Of a stretch of 64,000 bases of DNA, positions 28,505-40,476 are shown in pieces. Source of the stretch: Halopseudomonas litoralis (lineage in GTDB: Bacteria; Pseudomonadota; Gammaproteobacteria; Pseudomonadales; Pseudomonadaceae); contig NZ_LT629748.1 of assembly GCF_900105005.1 (NCBI RefSeq), positions 2,170,001 through 2,234,000 on the forward strand. Direction: 5' to 3'. Every line of letters begins with the position of its first letter. Within the stretch, counting starts at the first letter, position 1. Made by a program: the position numbers and the translations under genes. The notes beneath the pieces were generated by a model, which did not search any database, was not told the origin of the DNA, and saw only the letters and a list, made by a program, of their open reading frames with translations.

Positions 28505-30292
28505 TTAAGCGATGGTCAACAAGGTATCGCCGACCATTACCGCATCGCCGACCTTGACGTTGACCGAACCGACCGCGCCGGACTTGATGGCGCGAATCTC
28601 GGTTTCCATCTTCATGGCTTCGAGGATCATGACAACATCGCCTTCATCTACCTGCTCACCGGGCTGCACCAGCACCTTGAAAATATTGCCGGCAAGAGGA
28701 GCCACCTGCGGATCACCTCCCCCAGCCGCCACCGGCGCAGCAGCGCTGGCTGACGCCGGAGCCGCGTCACCCAGTTGCTTGATACCGCTGATGTCGCCGC
28801 CATCGGCCACCTGAACCACGAAGTCCTTGCCGTTGACCGTAACAGTGTAAACACCCGGCTCGCCTGGCTGACTGGCCGGCGCCTGTTCCAGACCGGTGGG
28901 CGCTGGCTCGAAAGCAGCCGGGTTGCCGCGATTCTCCAGGAATTTCAGGCCAATCTGCGGGAACAATGCATAGGTCAGCACATCATCAATATCGTTCTCG
29001 GCCAGCTTGATGCCCTTCTCTGCGGCCAGATTGCGCAGCTCGAGGGTCAGCCTGTCCATTTCAGGTTCCAGCATATCCGCCGGGCGACAGGTAATGGCTT
29101 CGGCGCCGTTCAGCACCCGCGCCTGCAACTCAGCGTTGAAGGCTGCCGGAGCTGCGCCGTACTCGCCCTTGAGTATGCCGGCGGTTTCCTTGGTGATGGA
29201 CTTGTAACGCTCACCGGTCAGGACGTTGATGACCGCCTGGGTGCCGACAATCTGTGAGGTGGGAGTAACCAGAGGAATGAAACCCAGGTCTTCACGTACG
29301 CGCGGGATTTCCGCCAGAACCTCGTCGAACTTCTCACCGGCGCCCTGCTCCTTGAGCTGGCTTTCCATGTTGGTCAGCATGCCGCCAGGCACCTGCGCCA
29401 CGAGGATGCGCGAATCCACACCCTTCAGGTTGCCCTCGAATTTGGCGTACTTCTTCCGCACGTCACGGAAATAGGCCGCAACCTCTTCCAGCAGCTCCAG
29501 ATTGAGGCCGGTATCGCGTGCCGTATCCTGGAAAATAGCCACAACGGATTCGGTCGGCGAATGCCCATAGGTCATCGACATGGAGGAGATGGCGGTATCA
29601 ACGTTGTCGATACCCGCCTCAGCCGCCTTGAGGATAGCGGCGGTGGACAGCCCCGCCGTCGCGTGACACTGCATGTGCACCGGAATGCTCAGGGTCTGCT
29701 TGAGGCGCGTCACCAGATCGAATGCCACATAGGGGTTGAGAATACCGGCCATGTCCTTGATCGCAATGGACTCGGCACCCATGTCCTCGATCCGCTTGGC
29801 CAGGTCCACCCACATTTCCAGCGTATGTACTGGGCTGGTGGTATAGGAGATCGTACCCTGAGCATGTTTGCCGACCTGCTTGACGGCCTTGAGTGCGGTC
29901 TGCAGGTTACGCGGATCGTTCATCGCGTCGAATACCCGGAACACATCCACGCCATTGTCGGCGGCGCGCTCGACGAACTTTTCCACCACATCATCTGCAT
30001 AATGGCGATAACCCAACAGATTCTGACCACGCAGCAGCATCTGCTGACGGGTGTTGGGCATGGCTTTCTTCAATGCACGAATACGCTCCCAGGGATCCTC
30101 ACCGAGATAGCGAATGCAGGAGTCGAAGGTTGCACCACCCCAGGACTCGACCGACCAGAAGCCGACTTGATCCAGCTTGCCGGCAATCGGCAGCATATCG
30201 TCGAGACGCATGCGGGTAGCGAGGATGGATTGGTGCGCGTCGCGCAGGATGACGTCAGTGATACCTAATGGCTGTTGCTTCAGGTCGGTCAT
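28505..30292 (-). CDS. oadA: oxaloacetate decarboxylase alpha subunit
   Basis: 595 residues. An N-terminal carboxyltransferase TIM barrel has [43 protein letters not shown] and HCHATAG-like [13 protein letters not shown]; a central conserved carboxylase domain follows; after an Ala/Pro linker comes a biotinyl domain with EAMKMETEI (biotin Lys561). It transfers CO2 from oxaloacetate to biotin. The same fold occurs in pyruvate carboxylase subunit B, but the adjacent oadG and oadB genes support the Na+ pump. Confidence 0.95.
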   Translation of the reverse strand: MTDLKQQPLGITDVILRDAHQSILATRMRLDDMLPIAGKLDQVGFWSVESWGGATFDSCIRYLGEDPWERIRALKKAMPNTRQQMLLRGQNLLGYRHYADDVVEKFVERAADNGVDVFRVFDAMNDPRNLQTALKAVKQVGKHAQGTISYTTSPVHTLEMWVDLAKRIEDMGAESIAIKDMAGILNPYVAFDLVTRLKQTLSIPVHMQCHATAGLSTAAILKAAEAGIDNVDTAISSMSMTYGHSPTESVVAIFQDTARDTGLNLELLEEVAAYFRDVRKKYAKFEGNLKGVDSRILVAQVPGGMLTNMESQLKEQGAGEKFDEVLAEIPRVREDLGFIPLVTPTSQIVGTQAVINVLTGERYKSITKETAGILKGEYGAAPAAFNAELQARVLNGAEAITCRPADMLEPEMDRLTLELRNLAAEKGIKLAENDIDDVLTYALFPQIGLKFLENRGNPAAFEPAPTGLEQAPASQPGEPGVYTVTVNGKDFVVQVADGGDISGIKQLGDAAPASASAAAPVAAGGGDPQVAPLAGNIFKVLVQPGEQVDEGDVVMILEAMKMETEIRAIKSGAVGSVNVKVGDAVMVGDTLLTIA

Positions 30293-30336
30293 AAAGATAT
30301 GGCCTTTTCTCTGTAGTTTTTTATAAGAGCGTTTTT

Positions 30337-30591
30337 TCAGGTGCGACGCGCACGATGCTGGCTGACAGCCGCACCTATGACAGCGAGCAACTCGGGATCG
30401 ATTGGTTGCGGAGCGGCAGCGGCCATGCGTTTCGGCTTGGCGGCGGCAGGTGCAGCCTCGGGAAAGAATCGATTGATGACGAAGGACATCAGGTTGATCA
30501 AACCAACCAGCAGGACCAGAAAGACGAACACCGCGCCCACACCCAGCACCATCAGTTCAACGCCTTCCATTAACATCTCGGAAGAAGTCAT
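30337..30591 (-). CDS. oadG: oxaloacetate decarboxylase gamma subunit
   Basis: 84 residues with one N-terminal membrane helix ([28 protein letters not shown]) and a soluble Ala/Pro/Lys tail, typical of OadG, which holds alpha and beta together and binds metal through its tail. ATG 30591 gives the family length; the open frame extends 26 codons upstream without family similarity. First gene of oadGAB, 44 bp before oadA. Confidence 0.9.
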   Translation of the reverse strand: MTSSEMLMEGVELMVLGVGAVFVFLVLLVGLINLMSFVINRFFPEAAPAAAKPKRMAAAAPQPIDPELLAVIGAAVSQHRARRT

Positions 30592-30748
30592 TATTCTTAT
30601 GTCTCCAGTATCAGAAAAGCGCACCACAAATGGACGCGCGTTCGGCATTTTTACGGAACAAGACTCCATTCCGCCGCGTCAAAACCGGCCTAATGTATCC
30701 TGATGTGACATTCATGGCAATCAATGCGACATCGGAAACGCAGCCAAT

Positions 30749-32158
30749 CTAGAGCAGGAATAGCGTCGCCAACCCAAGAAAAATGAAAAATCCGCCGCTG
30801 TCGGTGATGGCGGTAATCAATACGCTGGAACCCAACGCAGGATCTCCGCCAGTGCGCAATCTGACCAATGGAATGATCACGCCCATCAGTGCAGCCAGCA
30901 GCATATTCAGGAACATGGCTGCCATCAGCACGACTGACAGGGCAACGCTGCCATACAAAATGAATGCAATAACGGCCAGCACCAGCCCCCAGCACACCCC
31001 GTTTATCATTGCCACACCTGTTTCCTTGCGCAGCAAGCGCCGCCCGTGCGCCACCTGCACCTGGCCGGTGGCAATGCCACGAACAATCATGGTGATGGTC
31101 TGGTTACCGGAGTTGCCGCCGATCCCGGCAACAATCGGCATCAGCGCTGCCAGCGCCACCAGCTGCTCTATCGCTCCCTCAAAAAGGCCAATGACCCGAG
31201 AGGCAATCAATGCGGTACACAGATTCACAGCCAGCCAGGCCCAACGGTTGCGCACGGACTTCCAGACCGAGGCGAAGATATCCTCTTCCTCACGCAAACC
31301 TGCTGAGTTGAGCGCGTCGGTTTCGCTTTCCTGGCGTATGTAGTCAAGCACGTCATCAACCGTCAGACGACCACGTAAAACCCCGCCCTCATCTACTACC
31401 GGCGCGGTTACCAGGTCATAGCGCTCGAATGCCTGAGCTGCCTCGCTGGCAGGTGTCTGCGGATCAAAGATCACCGGGTCAGCCGCCATCACCTCCGCGA
31501 CCACCGCGTCCGGCGAACTCACTAACAACTTCTTGACTGGCAGTACGCCCTGCAACCGCCCATCGTTATCGACGACAAACAGCTTGTCGGTATGATCAGG
31601 CAACATATCGAAGCGACGCAGGTAACGGCTGACTACTTCCAGGGTGACATCATCGCGGATGGTCACCATATCGAAGTCCATCAAGGCGCCAACCTGGTCT
31701 TCATCGTAGGACAATGCGGATCGGACCCGCTCACGCTGCTGAGCATCCAGCAGGTCCATCAGATCACGAACCACGTCGCGGGGCAGGTCCGGCGCCAGAT
31801 CTGCCAACTCGTCTGCATCCAGCAAATTGGCCGCAGCAATGATTTCCTGATTATCCATGTCTGCAATCAGGGTTTCGCGCACCGCGTCAGACACTTCCAG
31901 CAGAATCTCACCGTCTCGATCGAATCTGACCAATTGCCAGACAGCCAGGCGCTCATCGAGTGGCAGGGATTCGAGAATATGAGCGACATCTGCCGGATGA
32001 AGCTCCACCAGCAGCCGCTGCAGTTCGGCCTGGTTCTGCTGTTGCAGGAAAGTTTCCAGCAGCTCTTCCTTGTCGCTGTCACCCTGATGCAGCAACTGCA
32101 GCACCTGCTCGACACGGTCCTGCAAACGCTCTGGAGACTTTCTGTTCAGCTCTGACAT
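30749..32158 (-). CDS. mgtE: magnesium transporter MgtE
   Basis: 469 residues with the full MgtE layout: an N-terminal superhelical domain (HPADVAHILESLPLDERLAVWQLV), two CBS domains (about 145-270), a connecting helix, and five C-terminal helices with GNSGNQTITMIVRGIATGQ, the conserved pore motif. It is a Mg2+-gated channel of the inner membrane. The upstream space is only about 150 bp and shows no M-box riboswitch. Confidence 0.96.
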   Translation of the reverse strand: MSELNRKSPERLQDRVEQVLQLLHQGDSDKEELLETFLQQQNQAELQRLLVELHPADVAHILESLPLDERLAVWQLVRFDRDGEILLEVSDAVRETLIADMDNQEIIAAANLLDADELADLAPDLPRDVVRDLMDLLDAQQRERVRSALSYDEDQVGALMDFDMVTIRDDVTLEVVSRYLRRFDMLPDHTDKLFVVDNDGRLQGVLPVKKLLVSSPDAVVAEVMAADPVIFDPQTPASEAAQAFERYDLVTAPVVDEGGVLRGRLTVDDVLDYIRQESETDALNSAGLREEEDIFASVWKSVRNRWAWLAVNLCTALIASRVIGLFEGAIEQLVALAALMPIVAGIGGNSGNQTITMIVRGIATGQVQVAHGRRLLRKETGVAMINGVCWGLVLAVIAFILYGSVALSVVLMAAMFLNMLLAALMGVIIPLVRLRTGGDPALGSSVLITAITDSGGFFIFLGLATLFLL

Positions 32159-32267
32159 TGGTGCGTCCTCCAGCGAGACAGAAGACTGGGTCGCAGCCAG
32201 GCGGCAACATACCCTTATTCAGTCTGGCAGGCTTTGCGCAGGCATGATGACTGCTTTTCAGGAGACG

Positions 32268-32297
32268 AAAAAAAACCCACTGGATGACCAGTGGGTT
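32268..32297 (-). terminator. rho-independent terminator after tRNA-Arg(ACG)
   Basis: A 10-bp stem (AACCCACTGG at 32274-32283 with CCAGTGGGTT at 32288-32297) and ATGA loop is followed on the minus strand by a run of eight Ts. It lies 8 bp beyond the tRNA 3' end and ends the rsmA/tRNA-Ser/tRNA-Arg unit before mgtE. Confidence 0.92.
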
Positions 32298-32305
32298 TCT
32301 TCGTT

Positions 32306-32382
32306 TGGTGCACTCGGGAGGATTCGAACCTCCGACCGCTCGGTTCGTAGCCGAGTACTCTATCCAGCTGAGCTACGAGTGC
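32306..32382 (-). tRNA. tRNA-Arg (ACG anticodon)
   Basis: 77 nt with perfect acceptor pairing (GCACTCG with CGAGTGC), D stem GCTC/GAGT, anticodon loop CTACGAA (anticodon ACG, normally deaminated to ICG), T arm GGAGG-TTCGAAT-CCTCC and encoded CCA. It reads CGU, CGC and CGA. It lies about 100 bp after tRNA-Ser, in the order also known from the csrA-serV-argV region of E. coli. Confidence 0.97.
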
Positions 32383-32480
32383 GTTTCTTGCTGCGTAGTA
32401 TATAGGTTTTGAGCCTCCTGTCAAATATTATTTTCTTTAAATTTCAAGAACTTAACACTTGACAACCTATACACAAAAAG

Positions 32481-32571
32481 TGGCGGAGAGGGAGGGATTC
32501 GAACCCTCGACACCCTTTTGAGATGTACTCCCTTAGCAGGGGAGCGCCTTCGGCCACTCGGCCACCTCTCC
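32481..32571 (-). tRNA. tRNA-Ser (GCU anticodon)
   Basis: 91-nt class II tRNA with acceptor GGAGAGG/CCTCTCC, anticodon loop CTGCTAA (anticodon GCT), a long variable arm, T arm with TTCGAAT and encoded CCA. It reads AGC and AGU. It lies about 60 bp downstream of rsmA on the same strand. Confidence 0.97.
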
Positions 32572-32631
32572 GTAACACGCGCAGAATATTAACCGCGCGG
32601 CTCCGCTAATGCAATGAAAAATTTAAGAAAA

Positions 32632-32817
32632 TTAATCATTTGACGCGTCTTCTTTTTCCTTCTGGATGCGTTGGTAGATTTCTTCACGGTGAACGGCCAC
32701 TTCTTTCGGAGCATTGACCCCGATACGCACCTGATTCCCCTTCACGCCCAGCACAGTTACCGTTACTTCATCACCTACCATCAGGGTCTCACCAACCCGT
32801 CGAGTCAAAATAAGCAT
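32632..32817 (-). CDS. rsmA: carbon storage / secondary metabolism regulator CsrA (RsmA)
   Basis: 61 residues starting [51 protein letters not shown], the complete CsrA fold with the RNA-contacting Leu4/Arg7 region and VHREEIY. As a dimer it binds GGA hairpins near ribosome-binding sites and represses or stabilises mRNAs; in pseudomonads it is antagonised by RsmY/RsmZ RNAs. The position between lysC and tRNA-Ser matches P. aeruginosa rsmA. Confidence 0.98.
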   Translation of the reverse strand: MLILTRRVGETLMVGDEVTVTVLGVKGNQVRIGVNAPKEVAVHREEIYQRIQKEKEDASND

Positions 32818-33032
32818 TCCATTTCTCCTTGCTCAATAATCAGGACACAGCTCTGCGATAAAACCGGCTTATTGCGTGTCAGCCGTTAAGCTTGCATGAA
32901 TGTGACCACAACCGGCACCGTGCGTTCGATGTCGAAGGGGCAATTCATATTGGTCTGAAGCGACACGCGGGCACGACAACCAGAAACCGTGCCCACCGGG
33001 ACAGCCATTCGGCCACCCCGTAAATCCTGCCA
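32818..33032. promoter_or_regulatory. rsmA-lysC intergenic region with hairpin and tRNA-Ser-like fragment
   Basis: This gap has no gene. GGGCACG (32969-32975) and CGTGCCC (32988-32994) form a 7-bp stem with a 12-nt loop. Just beyond, the minus strand at 33003-33020 reads CGGGGTGGCCGAATGGC, close to the 5' part and D arm of serine tRNAs such as the one at 32571. The rest of a tRNA is not seen. It probably holds the rsmA promoter and the lysC 3' end. Confidence 0.35.
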
Positions 33033-34274
33033 TCAAATCTGATCGGCATCCTGCTCGGGCGCATCCAGCTCGAAGGCCGAGTGCAGCGTGCGCACCGCAA
33101 GCTCCAGATACTTCTCATCAATGACCACGGAAATCTTGATCTCCGACGTGGAGATCATGAGGATATTGATACCATGCAGCGACAACGCCTCGAACATCTT
33201 GCTGGCTACACCCGCATGGGAGCGCATGCCGACGCCCACAATGGATACCTTGGCGATGGCGCTGTCACCGGCCACTTCGCGCGCACCGATTTCAGCAGCG
33301 ACCTTGTTCAGTATCTCTTCGGTGCGTCGCTGATCAATGCGATTCACGGTAAAGGTGAAATCGGTAGTCTGATCCTGGGACACGTTCTGCACGATCATGT
33401 CGATTTCGATGTTCGCCGCACTGACCGGCCCGAGAATCTTGTAAGCCACGCCGGGGGTATCCGGCACGCCGCGGATGGTCAGTTTGGCTTCATCACGATT
33501 GAACGCTATGCCGGAAATGACGGGCTGTTCCATTGAAAGATCTTCCTCAAGGGTAATCAGGGTCCCGGGACCCTCTTTGAAACTGTGCAACACACGCAGT
33601 GGCACGTTGTATTTGCCGGCGAACTCGACCGCACGTATCTGCAATACCTTGGAGCCGAGGCTGGCCATTTCGAGCATTTCTTCGAAAGTGATCTTCTCCA
33701 GGCGACGAGCCCCTTCAACCACCCGCGGGTCGGTCGTATAGACGCCATCGACATCAGTATAGATCTGGCACTCGTCAGCCTTCAGCGCCGCTGCCAAGGC
33801 TACCCCTGTGGTATCCGAGCCGCCACGCCCCAGCGTGGTGATATTGCCGTGCTCATCCATACCCTGAAAACCGGCGACAATCACTACCTTGCCGGCGTCC
33901 AGCTCAGCCCGCAGCCTGCCTTCATCTATATGCTGGATACGCGCCTTGCCGAAGGAGCTGTCAGTTTCGATACGAACCTGAGCGCCGGTATAGGAGATGG
34001 CGGGTACGCCAATGGACTGGAGTTTCATGGCCAGCAAGCCAATGGTTACCTGCTCGCCGGTAGACAGGATCACATCCATCTCGCGAGGATCAGGTTGAGC
34101 ACTGATTTCTCGCGCCAGACCGATCAAACGGTTGGTTTCACCGCTCATGGCGGATACCACGATGATCAGGTCATGCCCCTCAGCCTTGCATGCCTTGATT
34201 TTCTCGGCCACCTGGGCAATGCGTTCCACACTGCCGACCGAGGTACCACCAAACTTCTGGACAATAAGTGCCAT
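33033..34274 (-). CDS. lysC: aspartate kinase
   Basis: 413 residues: a kinase domain (MALIVQKFGGTSVGSVERI, ILSTGEQVTIGLL, TLGRGGSDTTGVALAAAL) and two ACT domains (about 265-410) for feedback control by lysine/threonine. It phosphorylates aspartate, the first step to lysine, threonine, methionine and diaminopimelate. ATG 34274 matches the conserved MALIVQKFGG start; GTG and TTG codons upstream lie nearer to a GGAG. It lies 83 bp after alaS. There is no room for a lysine riboswitch. Confidence 0.97.
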   Translation of the reverse strand: MALIVQKFGGTSVGSVERIAQVAEKIKACKAEGHDLIIVVSAMSGETNRLIGLAREISAQPDPREMDVILSTGEQVTIGLLAMKLQSIGVPAISYTGAQVRIETDSSFGKARIQHIDEGRLRAELDAGKVVIVAGFQGMDEHGNITTLGRGGSDTTGVALAAALKADECQIYTDVDGVYTTDPRVVEGARRLEKITFEEMLEMASLGSKVLQIRAVEFAGKYNVPLRVLHSFKEGPGTLITLEEDLSMEQPVISGIAFNRDEAKLTIRGVPDTPGVAYKILGPVSAANIEIDMIVQNVSQDQTTDFTFTVNRIDQRRTEEILNKVAAEIGAREVAGDSAIAKVSIVGVGMRSHAGVASKMFEALSLHGINILMISTSEIKISVVIDEKYLELAVRTLHSAFELDAPEQDADQI

Positions 34275-34357
34275 GTGTTGCACCAACTCCCAATGCAGTA
34301 TCGGTTATCCCGACCCTTGTATCGGACCGCCTTCGGCAGCCCGACCCTCTTTTGCTA

Positions 34358-36979
34358 TTACTGCTGCGCGATCCACTCGGCTGCGCTGGCCAATGCAGCA
34401 TCCAGCGCCGCCACATCGGTTCCGCCGCCCTGTGCCATATCCGGACGACCGCCGCCCTTCCCGCCCACCGCCTGTGTCGTGTTACGAATCAGGTCGCCGG
34501 CCTTGAGCCTGGTTGTCAGATCCTTGGTGACGCCGGCTACCAGCACCACTTTGCCGTCCAGCTCACCACCAAGCAGAATCACCGCCGAGCCCAGCTTGTT
34601 CTTCAGCTGGTCGATCAGGGCCAGCAATGCCTTGCCATCCAGACCATCCAGACGCTTGACCAGCACATTCATGCCGCCCAGCTGCTGCGCCTCACCGGCC
34701 AGATCATTGCCCGCAGCACTGGCCGCCTTGGCCTTGAGTTGCTCCAGCTCCTTCTCCAACTGGCGGTTGCGATCTATAACCGCAGCCAGCTTGTCCAGCA
34801 GGTTGTCACGCGAGCCCTTGACCATCTGGGCGGCCTGTCCCAACTGCTCTTCCGCCTGATTCACCCAGTCCAGCGCTGCCTGACCGGTAATCGCCTCGAT
34901 ACGACGCACGCCGGAAGCGATACCACCTTCGCTGATAATCCTGAACAAACCGATATCGCCGGTACGATCGACATGCGTGCCGCCACACAGTTCGACGGAA
35001 AAACCGCCGCCCATGGTCAAGACCCGCACCTCTTCACCATATTTCTCGCCGAACAGTGCCATGGCGCCCTTGGCCTTGGCAGTCTCGATGTCGGTGATTT
35101 CGATGTCCACCGCCGAGTTCTGAAGAATCTGCTCGTTGACCAGGCGCTCCAATTCCCGCAGCTGCTCGGGACGGATCGCTTCAAAGTGACTGAAGTCAAA
35201 ACGCAAACGCTGACTGTCGACCAGCGAGCCTTTCTGCTGCACATGCTCACCCAGCACCTTGCGCAGTGCGGCATGCAGTAGATGCGTAGCCGAGTGATTA
35301 CCCTTGGTTGCCTCACGGACACTGTTATCCACCACAGCGCGGATGGACGCTCCGCGGTGCAGACTGCCACTGCCCATCACACCATGATGCAGATGGGCGC
35401 CGCCGGCCTTGGTGGTATCACGTACATCGAAGCGCACCCCGGCACTTTCCAGATATCCGGTATCGCCTACCTGCCCGCCGGATTCGGCGTAGAAGGGAGT
35501 CTGATCCAGGACTACCACGCCCGAGTCGCCTTCATTCAGTCTGTCAACCGCCTGACCATCACGGTACAGGGCAACAATCCGCGCCGAGCCGACGGTCGCC
35601 GTGTAGCCATCGAAGCGGGTCTCGCCGTCGATCTTGACTACCTGATTGTAGTCCACGCCAAACTGGCTGGCCGACCGGGCGCGCTCACGCTGGGCCTGCA
35701 TGGCCACTTCAAAGCCGGCCTCATCGATGGTCAGATCACGCTCCCGAGCAATATCACCGGTCAGATCCATGGGGAAACCATAGGTATCGTATAGCTTGAA
35801 AACGATGTCCCCGGGGATCTCGCTGCCCTCGAGCCCGGCCAGATCCTGCTCGAGAATCCTCAGACCCTGCTCCAGGGTCTTGGCAAACTGTTCTTCTTCA
35901 GCTTTCAGCACACGCTCGATCTGCGCTTGCTGCATTTTCAGTTCCGTGAAGGCATCACCCATTTCTTCAGCCAGGGCCGGCACTATCTTGTGGAAGAAGC
36001 TACCGGTCGCACCCAATTTGTTGCCATGCCGACAGGCCCGGCGAATGATGCGGCGCAATACGTAACCACGACCTTCATTTGACGGCAGCACGCCATCGGC
36101 GATCAGGAAGCTGCAGGAACGGATATGGTCGGCCACGACCTTCAACGAGGCCTGGCCTTCATTGCTGCACCCAATGGCCTGAGCCGCTGCGTTCAGCAGG
36201 CTCTGGAACAGGTCGATCTCGTAGTTCGAGTTCACATGCTGCAATACTGCGCTGATGCGCTCCAGCCCCATGCCGGTGTCCACACTGGGCGCGGGCAATG
36301 GATGCATCACGCCATCAGCAGTGCGGTTGAACTGCATGAAGACGTTATTCCAGATTTCGATGTAACGATCGCCGTCTTCTTCGGGACTGCCGGGAGGTCC
36401 ACCCCAGATTTCCGGACCGTGGTCGAAGAAAATCTCGCTGCATGGACCACAGGGGCCGGTATCGCCCATCGCCCAGAAGTTATCGGAGGCATAGGGCGCG
36501 CCCTTGTTGTCACCGATACGCACCATGCGCTCTGCCGGCACGCCGACTTCGCGGGTCCAGATGTCGTAGGCTTCATCATCACTGGCGTAAACGGTGACCC
36601 AGAGTTTCTCGCTGGGTAGATTGAGCCACTTGTCCGAGGTCAGAAATTCCCAGGCATAAAGGATGGCGTCACGCTTGAAATAATCGCCGAAACTGAAGTT
36701 GCCCAGCATTTCGAAGAAGGTATGGTGACGCGCTGTGTAGCCGACGTTTTCCAGGTCATTGTGCTTGCCACCGGCCCGCACACATTTCTGGCTGCTGGTA
36801 GCGCGGGTGTAGGCGCGCTTTTCCAGTCCCAGGAAACAGTCCTTGAACTGATTCATCCCGGCATTGGTAAACAGCAGCGTCGGGTCATTTGCCGGCACCA
36901 GCGAACTGGAGGCAACTCGGGTATGCCCCTTCTCTTCAAAGAAGCGAAGGAAGGCTTCTCGGATATCAGCGCTTTTCAT
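34358..36979 (-). CDS. alaS: alanyl-tRNA synthetase
   Basis: 873 residues, standard length. Class II catalytic core at the N-terminus ([46 protein letters not shown]), editing domain with the zinc ligands [12 protein letters not shown] and [13 protein letters not shown], and a C-terminal DHHA1 domain ending [18 protein letters not shown] 36979 has AGGG five bases upstream; 15 further codons are open upstream but have no family similarity. It is followed by lysC. Confidence 0.98.
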   Translation of the reverse strand: MKSADIREAFLRFFEEKGHTRVASSSLVPANDPTLLFTNAGMNQFKDCFLGLEKRAYTRATSSQKCVRAGGKHNDLENVGYTARHHTFFEMLGNFSFGDYFKRDAILYAWEFLTSDKWLNLPSEKLWVTVYASDDEAYDIWTREVGVPAERMVRIGDNKGAPYASDNFWAMGDTGPCGPCSEIFFDHGPEIWGGPPGSPEEDGDRYIEIWNNVFMQFNRTADGVMHPLPAPSVDTGMGLERISAVLQHVNSNYEIDLFQSLLNAAAQAIGCSNEGQASLKVVADHIRSCSFLIADGVLPSNEGRGYVLRRIIRRACRHGNKLGATGSFFHKIVPALAEEMGDAFTELKMQQAQIERVLKAEEEQFAKTLEQGLRILEQDLAGLEGSEIPGDIVFKLYDTYGFPMDLTGDIARERDLTIDEAGFEVAMQAQRERARSASQFGVDYNQVVKIDGETRFDGYTATVGSARIVALYRDGQAVDRLNEGDSGVVVLDQTPFYAESGGQVGDTGYLESAGVRFDVRDTTKAGGAHLHHGVMGSGSLHRGASIRAVVDNSVREATKGNHSATHLLHAALRKVLGEHVQQKGSLVDSQRLRFDFSHFEAIRPEQLRELERLVNEQILQNSAVDIEITDIETAKAKGAMALFGEKYGEEVRVLTMGGGFSVELCGGTHVDRTGDIGLFRIISEGGIASGVRRIEAITGQAALDWVNQAEEQLGQAAQMVKGSRDNLLDKLAAVIDRNRQLEKELEQLKAKAASAAGNDLAGEAQQLGGMNVLVKRLDGLDGKALLALIDQLKNKLGSAVILLGGELDGKVVLVAGVTKDLTTRLKAGDLIRNTTQAVGGKGGGRPDMAQGGGTDVAALDAALASAAEWIAQQ

Positions 36980-37107
36980 AGGTCCCTTATCATGGATCAG
37001 GTCGGCCAGGCTCACGCCAGGCAAAGATCATCATTATATAGGCATAGCAAGACAGCATGCATCATGCTACAGGTTCGATTCTGTCTATCGGTACAATAGC
37101 TGCCGGA

Positions 37108-38154
37108 TCAACCTGGCGCATAGGGATCGGCAATACTTCCCGGCCCGCCCACCAGGGCCACGGCCCTCACCGGCGTGCCGGCGCGCAAGCGCAATAGCCC
37201 GGCCGTTTCCGGCGCCACCACCAGCGTACCTGCGGCCACCCGCCCGGCAGCAGCGGTGATGCGGCAGTTCTCGCGCTCGCGGTTGTGTACCAGCCAGGTC
37301 TGCGCCTCGTCACCCGGTGTGCCGATCGCCAGTATCAGCAGCTGACTCTCATTGATGCTGCGAATATGGTTGCGCGGCGCCTCGATGGTAATACCGCCAT
37401 CGAAAATGTCGATATAGCCCTGATAGTTCAGACCTTCCTCGGTCAGCATAGCCAACGCTGGCGCCGAATCGGGGTGCACGCAGGCGATGGCAGCGCGCGC
37501 CTCCGGACTGAGAAAACAGGTATAAAGCGGGAATTTCGGCATCATCTCCGCGATGAACGCTTTACTGCCGGTGCCCGTGAGGTAATCGGCACGGGCAAAA
37601 TCCATGCGGAAAAAGTGCCGACCGAGACTGTCCCAGAACGGAGAGCGGCCCTGCCGATCCGACAACCCCCGCAGTTCCGCCATTACCCGCGGTGAAAAGT
37701 CACTGGCGAACTCCGCCATATGAATGAACCGCGCCTTGGATAACAGACGCCCGTTCAGACTGTGCCGGTGGGGCATATCCAGATACAGGGAACACAGCGC
37801 CGTCGCACCGGTAAGGTCATTGTTCAGAAACAAGGTCGGCTGCTGACGATAGACATCCAGCTCGCGACTGGCAGTGACCGTCAGACCCACCCGATAGCTG
37901 TACCATGGCTCGCGCATACCAGCAGCAGCAACCATGCCGCTGGTCCCCACTACCTGACCCTTGGCATCTTCCATTACGAAAAGATAGTCGGCATCTTCCA
38001 GTGGCAGATCACCGGCGAAACTGGCCGCCACGGTTTGTATCCGCCGGCCAAGCCGATCCTCGCTGGCCGGCAAGCTGGTCATCCCCGAACCGGCTTGAGA
38101 AGCCAGCTCAAGCAAGGCCGGCAAATCGTCCATCCGCGCCGCGCGCACCAGCAT
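37108..38154 (-). CDS. aruG: arginine N-succinyltransferase, beta-type subunit
   Basis: 348 residues of the AstA/AruG family: MLVRAARMDDLPALLELAS at the start, GMTSLPA, and the conserved YQGYIDIFDGGITIEAPRNHIRSINES segment. With AruF it transfers succinyl from succinyl-CoA to arginine or ornithine, the first step of the AST arginine catabolic route in the cytoplasm. ATG 38154 overlaps no base but directly follows the aruF stop, with GGAGG 9 bases upstream. In P. aeruginosa aruD follows; here the next gene is alaS. Confidence 0.94.
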   Translation of the reverse strand: MLVRAARMDDLPALLELASQAGSGMTSLPASEDRLGRRIQTVAASFAGDLPLEDADYLFVMEDAKGQVVGTSGMVAAAGMREPWYSYRVGLTVTASRELDVYRQQPTLFLNNDLTGATALCSLYLDMPHRHSLNGRLLSKARFIHMAEFASDFSPRVMAELRGLSDRQGRSPFWDSLGRHFFRMDFARADYLTGTGSKAFIAEMMPKFPLYTCFLSPEARAAIACVHPDSAPALAMLTEEGLNYQGYIDIFDGGITIEAPRNHIRSINESQLLILAIGTPGDEAQTWLVHNRERENCRITAAAGRVAAGTLVVAPETAGLLRLRAGTPVRAVALVGGPGSIADPYAPG

Positions 38155-38155
38155 G

Positions 38156-39178
38156 TCAGGCACCTCCAATCAATCTGAGCGTGTCACCTTCGGTGACTTT
38201 CAGCAGGTCAGCCATCTGCGCACCTAGGGTCAGCGGCTCGCCCGGTTGCCAGGCCAGATCGCACAGACAGGCACGAAAATCCCGTATGCGCTCGTTAGCC
38301 ACCAACCAGTTGCCGGTAGCCGGTCCCGGCTGACCGATGCGTACCATGGCTGTCTCGCTGTAACGCACCGAGGTCAGCTCGGCAGTCCTGGCCTGGACGA
38401 CCGGGCCGCCATCGAAAATATCCACGTAATTTTCGCTCTCGAAGCCTTCCTGCAGCAGGATGTCATACACCAGCTGCGACGCCGGACGCACCTGACCGAT
38501 CGCCTCCTGGGCCGCATCTGGCAGCATGGACACGTAGATCGGATAACCCGGCATCAGCTCAGCCAGCATGCTGCGTCCATGACGACTGCTCAACCGTTCG
38601 GCCTCGCGATAATCGACATCGAAAAAGTGACGGCCCAGGCCATCCCAGAACGGCGCATTGCCCTGCTCATCACTGATCCCGGACATTTCCACCGCTGTCG
38701 AGTCGGCAAAGCGCTGTGGATGCGAAGCCATGAACAGCAAACGACCACAGGCGTTGAGCTTGAGAGTCGCGTAGTTTCCCTTCCAGGGCGAGTCCAGATA
38801 GAAACCAGTCAGCAGGCTGTGGCCGGTCAGGTCATGACACAGCGACAAGACATGGGTCCGGTTATGCAGGCTCAGCTCACGGGACGCATGAACAAAGATA
38901 TCGTTGCGGAAGGTATGGAACGGCTGACTGAAACCGGCTGCCGACATGATGCTGCTGCAGCCGGCCAGACAACCGGTTCCCAGATCTTCCAGCACAAAGA
39001 AATAACGTTCTTCCCCGGTAAAGGTGACCGACTCATCCATTGCCGCTTCGGTACCCTCGATGATCACCGCGAGCTGCTCGGGGTCCGCCGGCAGCGAGGT
39101 GATACCTACCGGGCTGGCAATCGCCAGCCGCTCTATTTCGGGCAGATCGGCAAGGGTACACAGCCGCTGGATGAGCAT
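38156..39178 (-). CDS. aruF: arginine/ornithine succinyltransferase, alpha subunit
   Basis: 340 residues, a paralogue of AruG with the same layout: MLIQRLCTLADLPEIERLA, GITSLPADPEQL, and FESENYVDIFDGGPVVQARTAELTSVRYSE. In P. aeruginosa AruF and AruG form a heteromeric succinyltransferase acting on arginine and ornithine. It follows aruC by 16 bp. Confidence 0.95.
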   Translation of the reverse strand: MLIQRLCTLADLPEIERLAIASPVGITSLPADPEQLAVIIEGTEAAMDESVTFTGEERYFFVLEDLGTGCLAGCSSIMSAAGFSQPFHTFRNDIFVHASRELSLHNRTHVLSLCHDLTGHSLLTGFYLDSPWKGNYATLKLNACGRLLFMASHPQRFADSTAVEMSGISDEQGNAPFWDGLGRHFFDVDYREAERLSSRHGRSMLAELMPGYPIYVSMLPDAAQEAIGQVRPASQLVYDILLQEGFESENYVDIFDGGPVVQARTAELTSVRYSETAMVRIGQPGPATGNWLVANERIRDFRACLCDLAWQPGEPLTLGAQMADLLKVTEGDTLRLIGGA

Positions 39179-39194
39179 GACAGACCTCCCAGGC

Positions 39195-40409
<1,215 letters not shown>

Positions 40410-40476
40410 TCCTGCAACTCTCCTGTGTTCGCCCTGAGGGCGGATATTGAATGCGGCACGCCCTGGCATGCCGACT

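Noticed and set aside
32159..32305. M-box riboswitch before mgtE
   Set aside because: The gap is taken up by a tRNA terminator and is too short and unlike the M-box consensus.
34275..34357. Lysine riboswitch before lysC
   Set aside because: Only about 80 bp separate alaS and lysC, too short for the roughly 170-nt aptamer, and its core motifs are absent.
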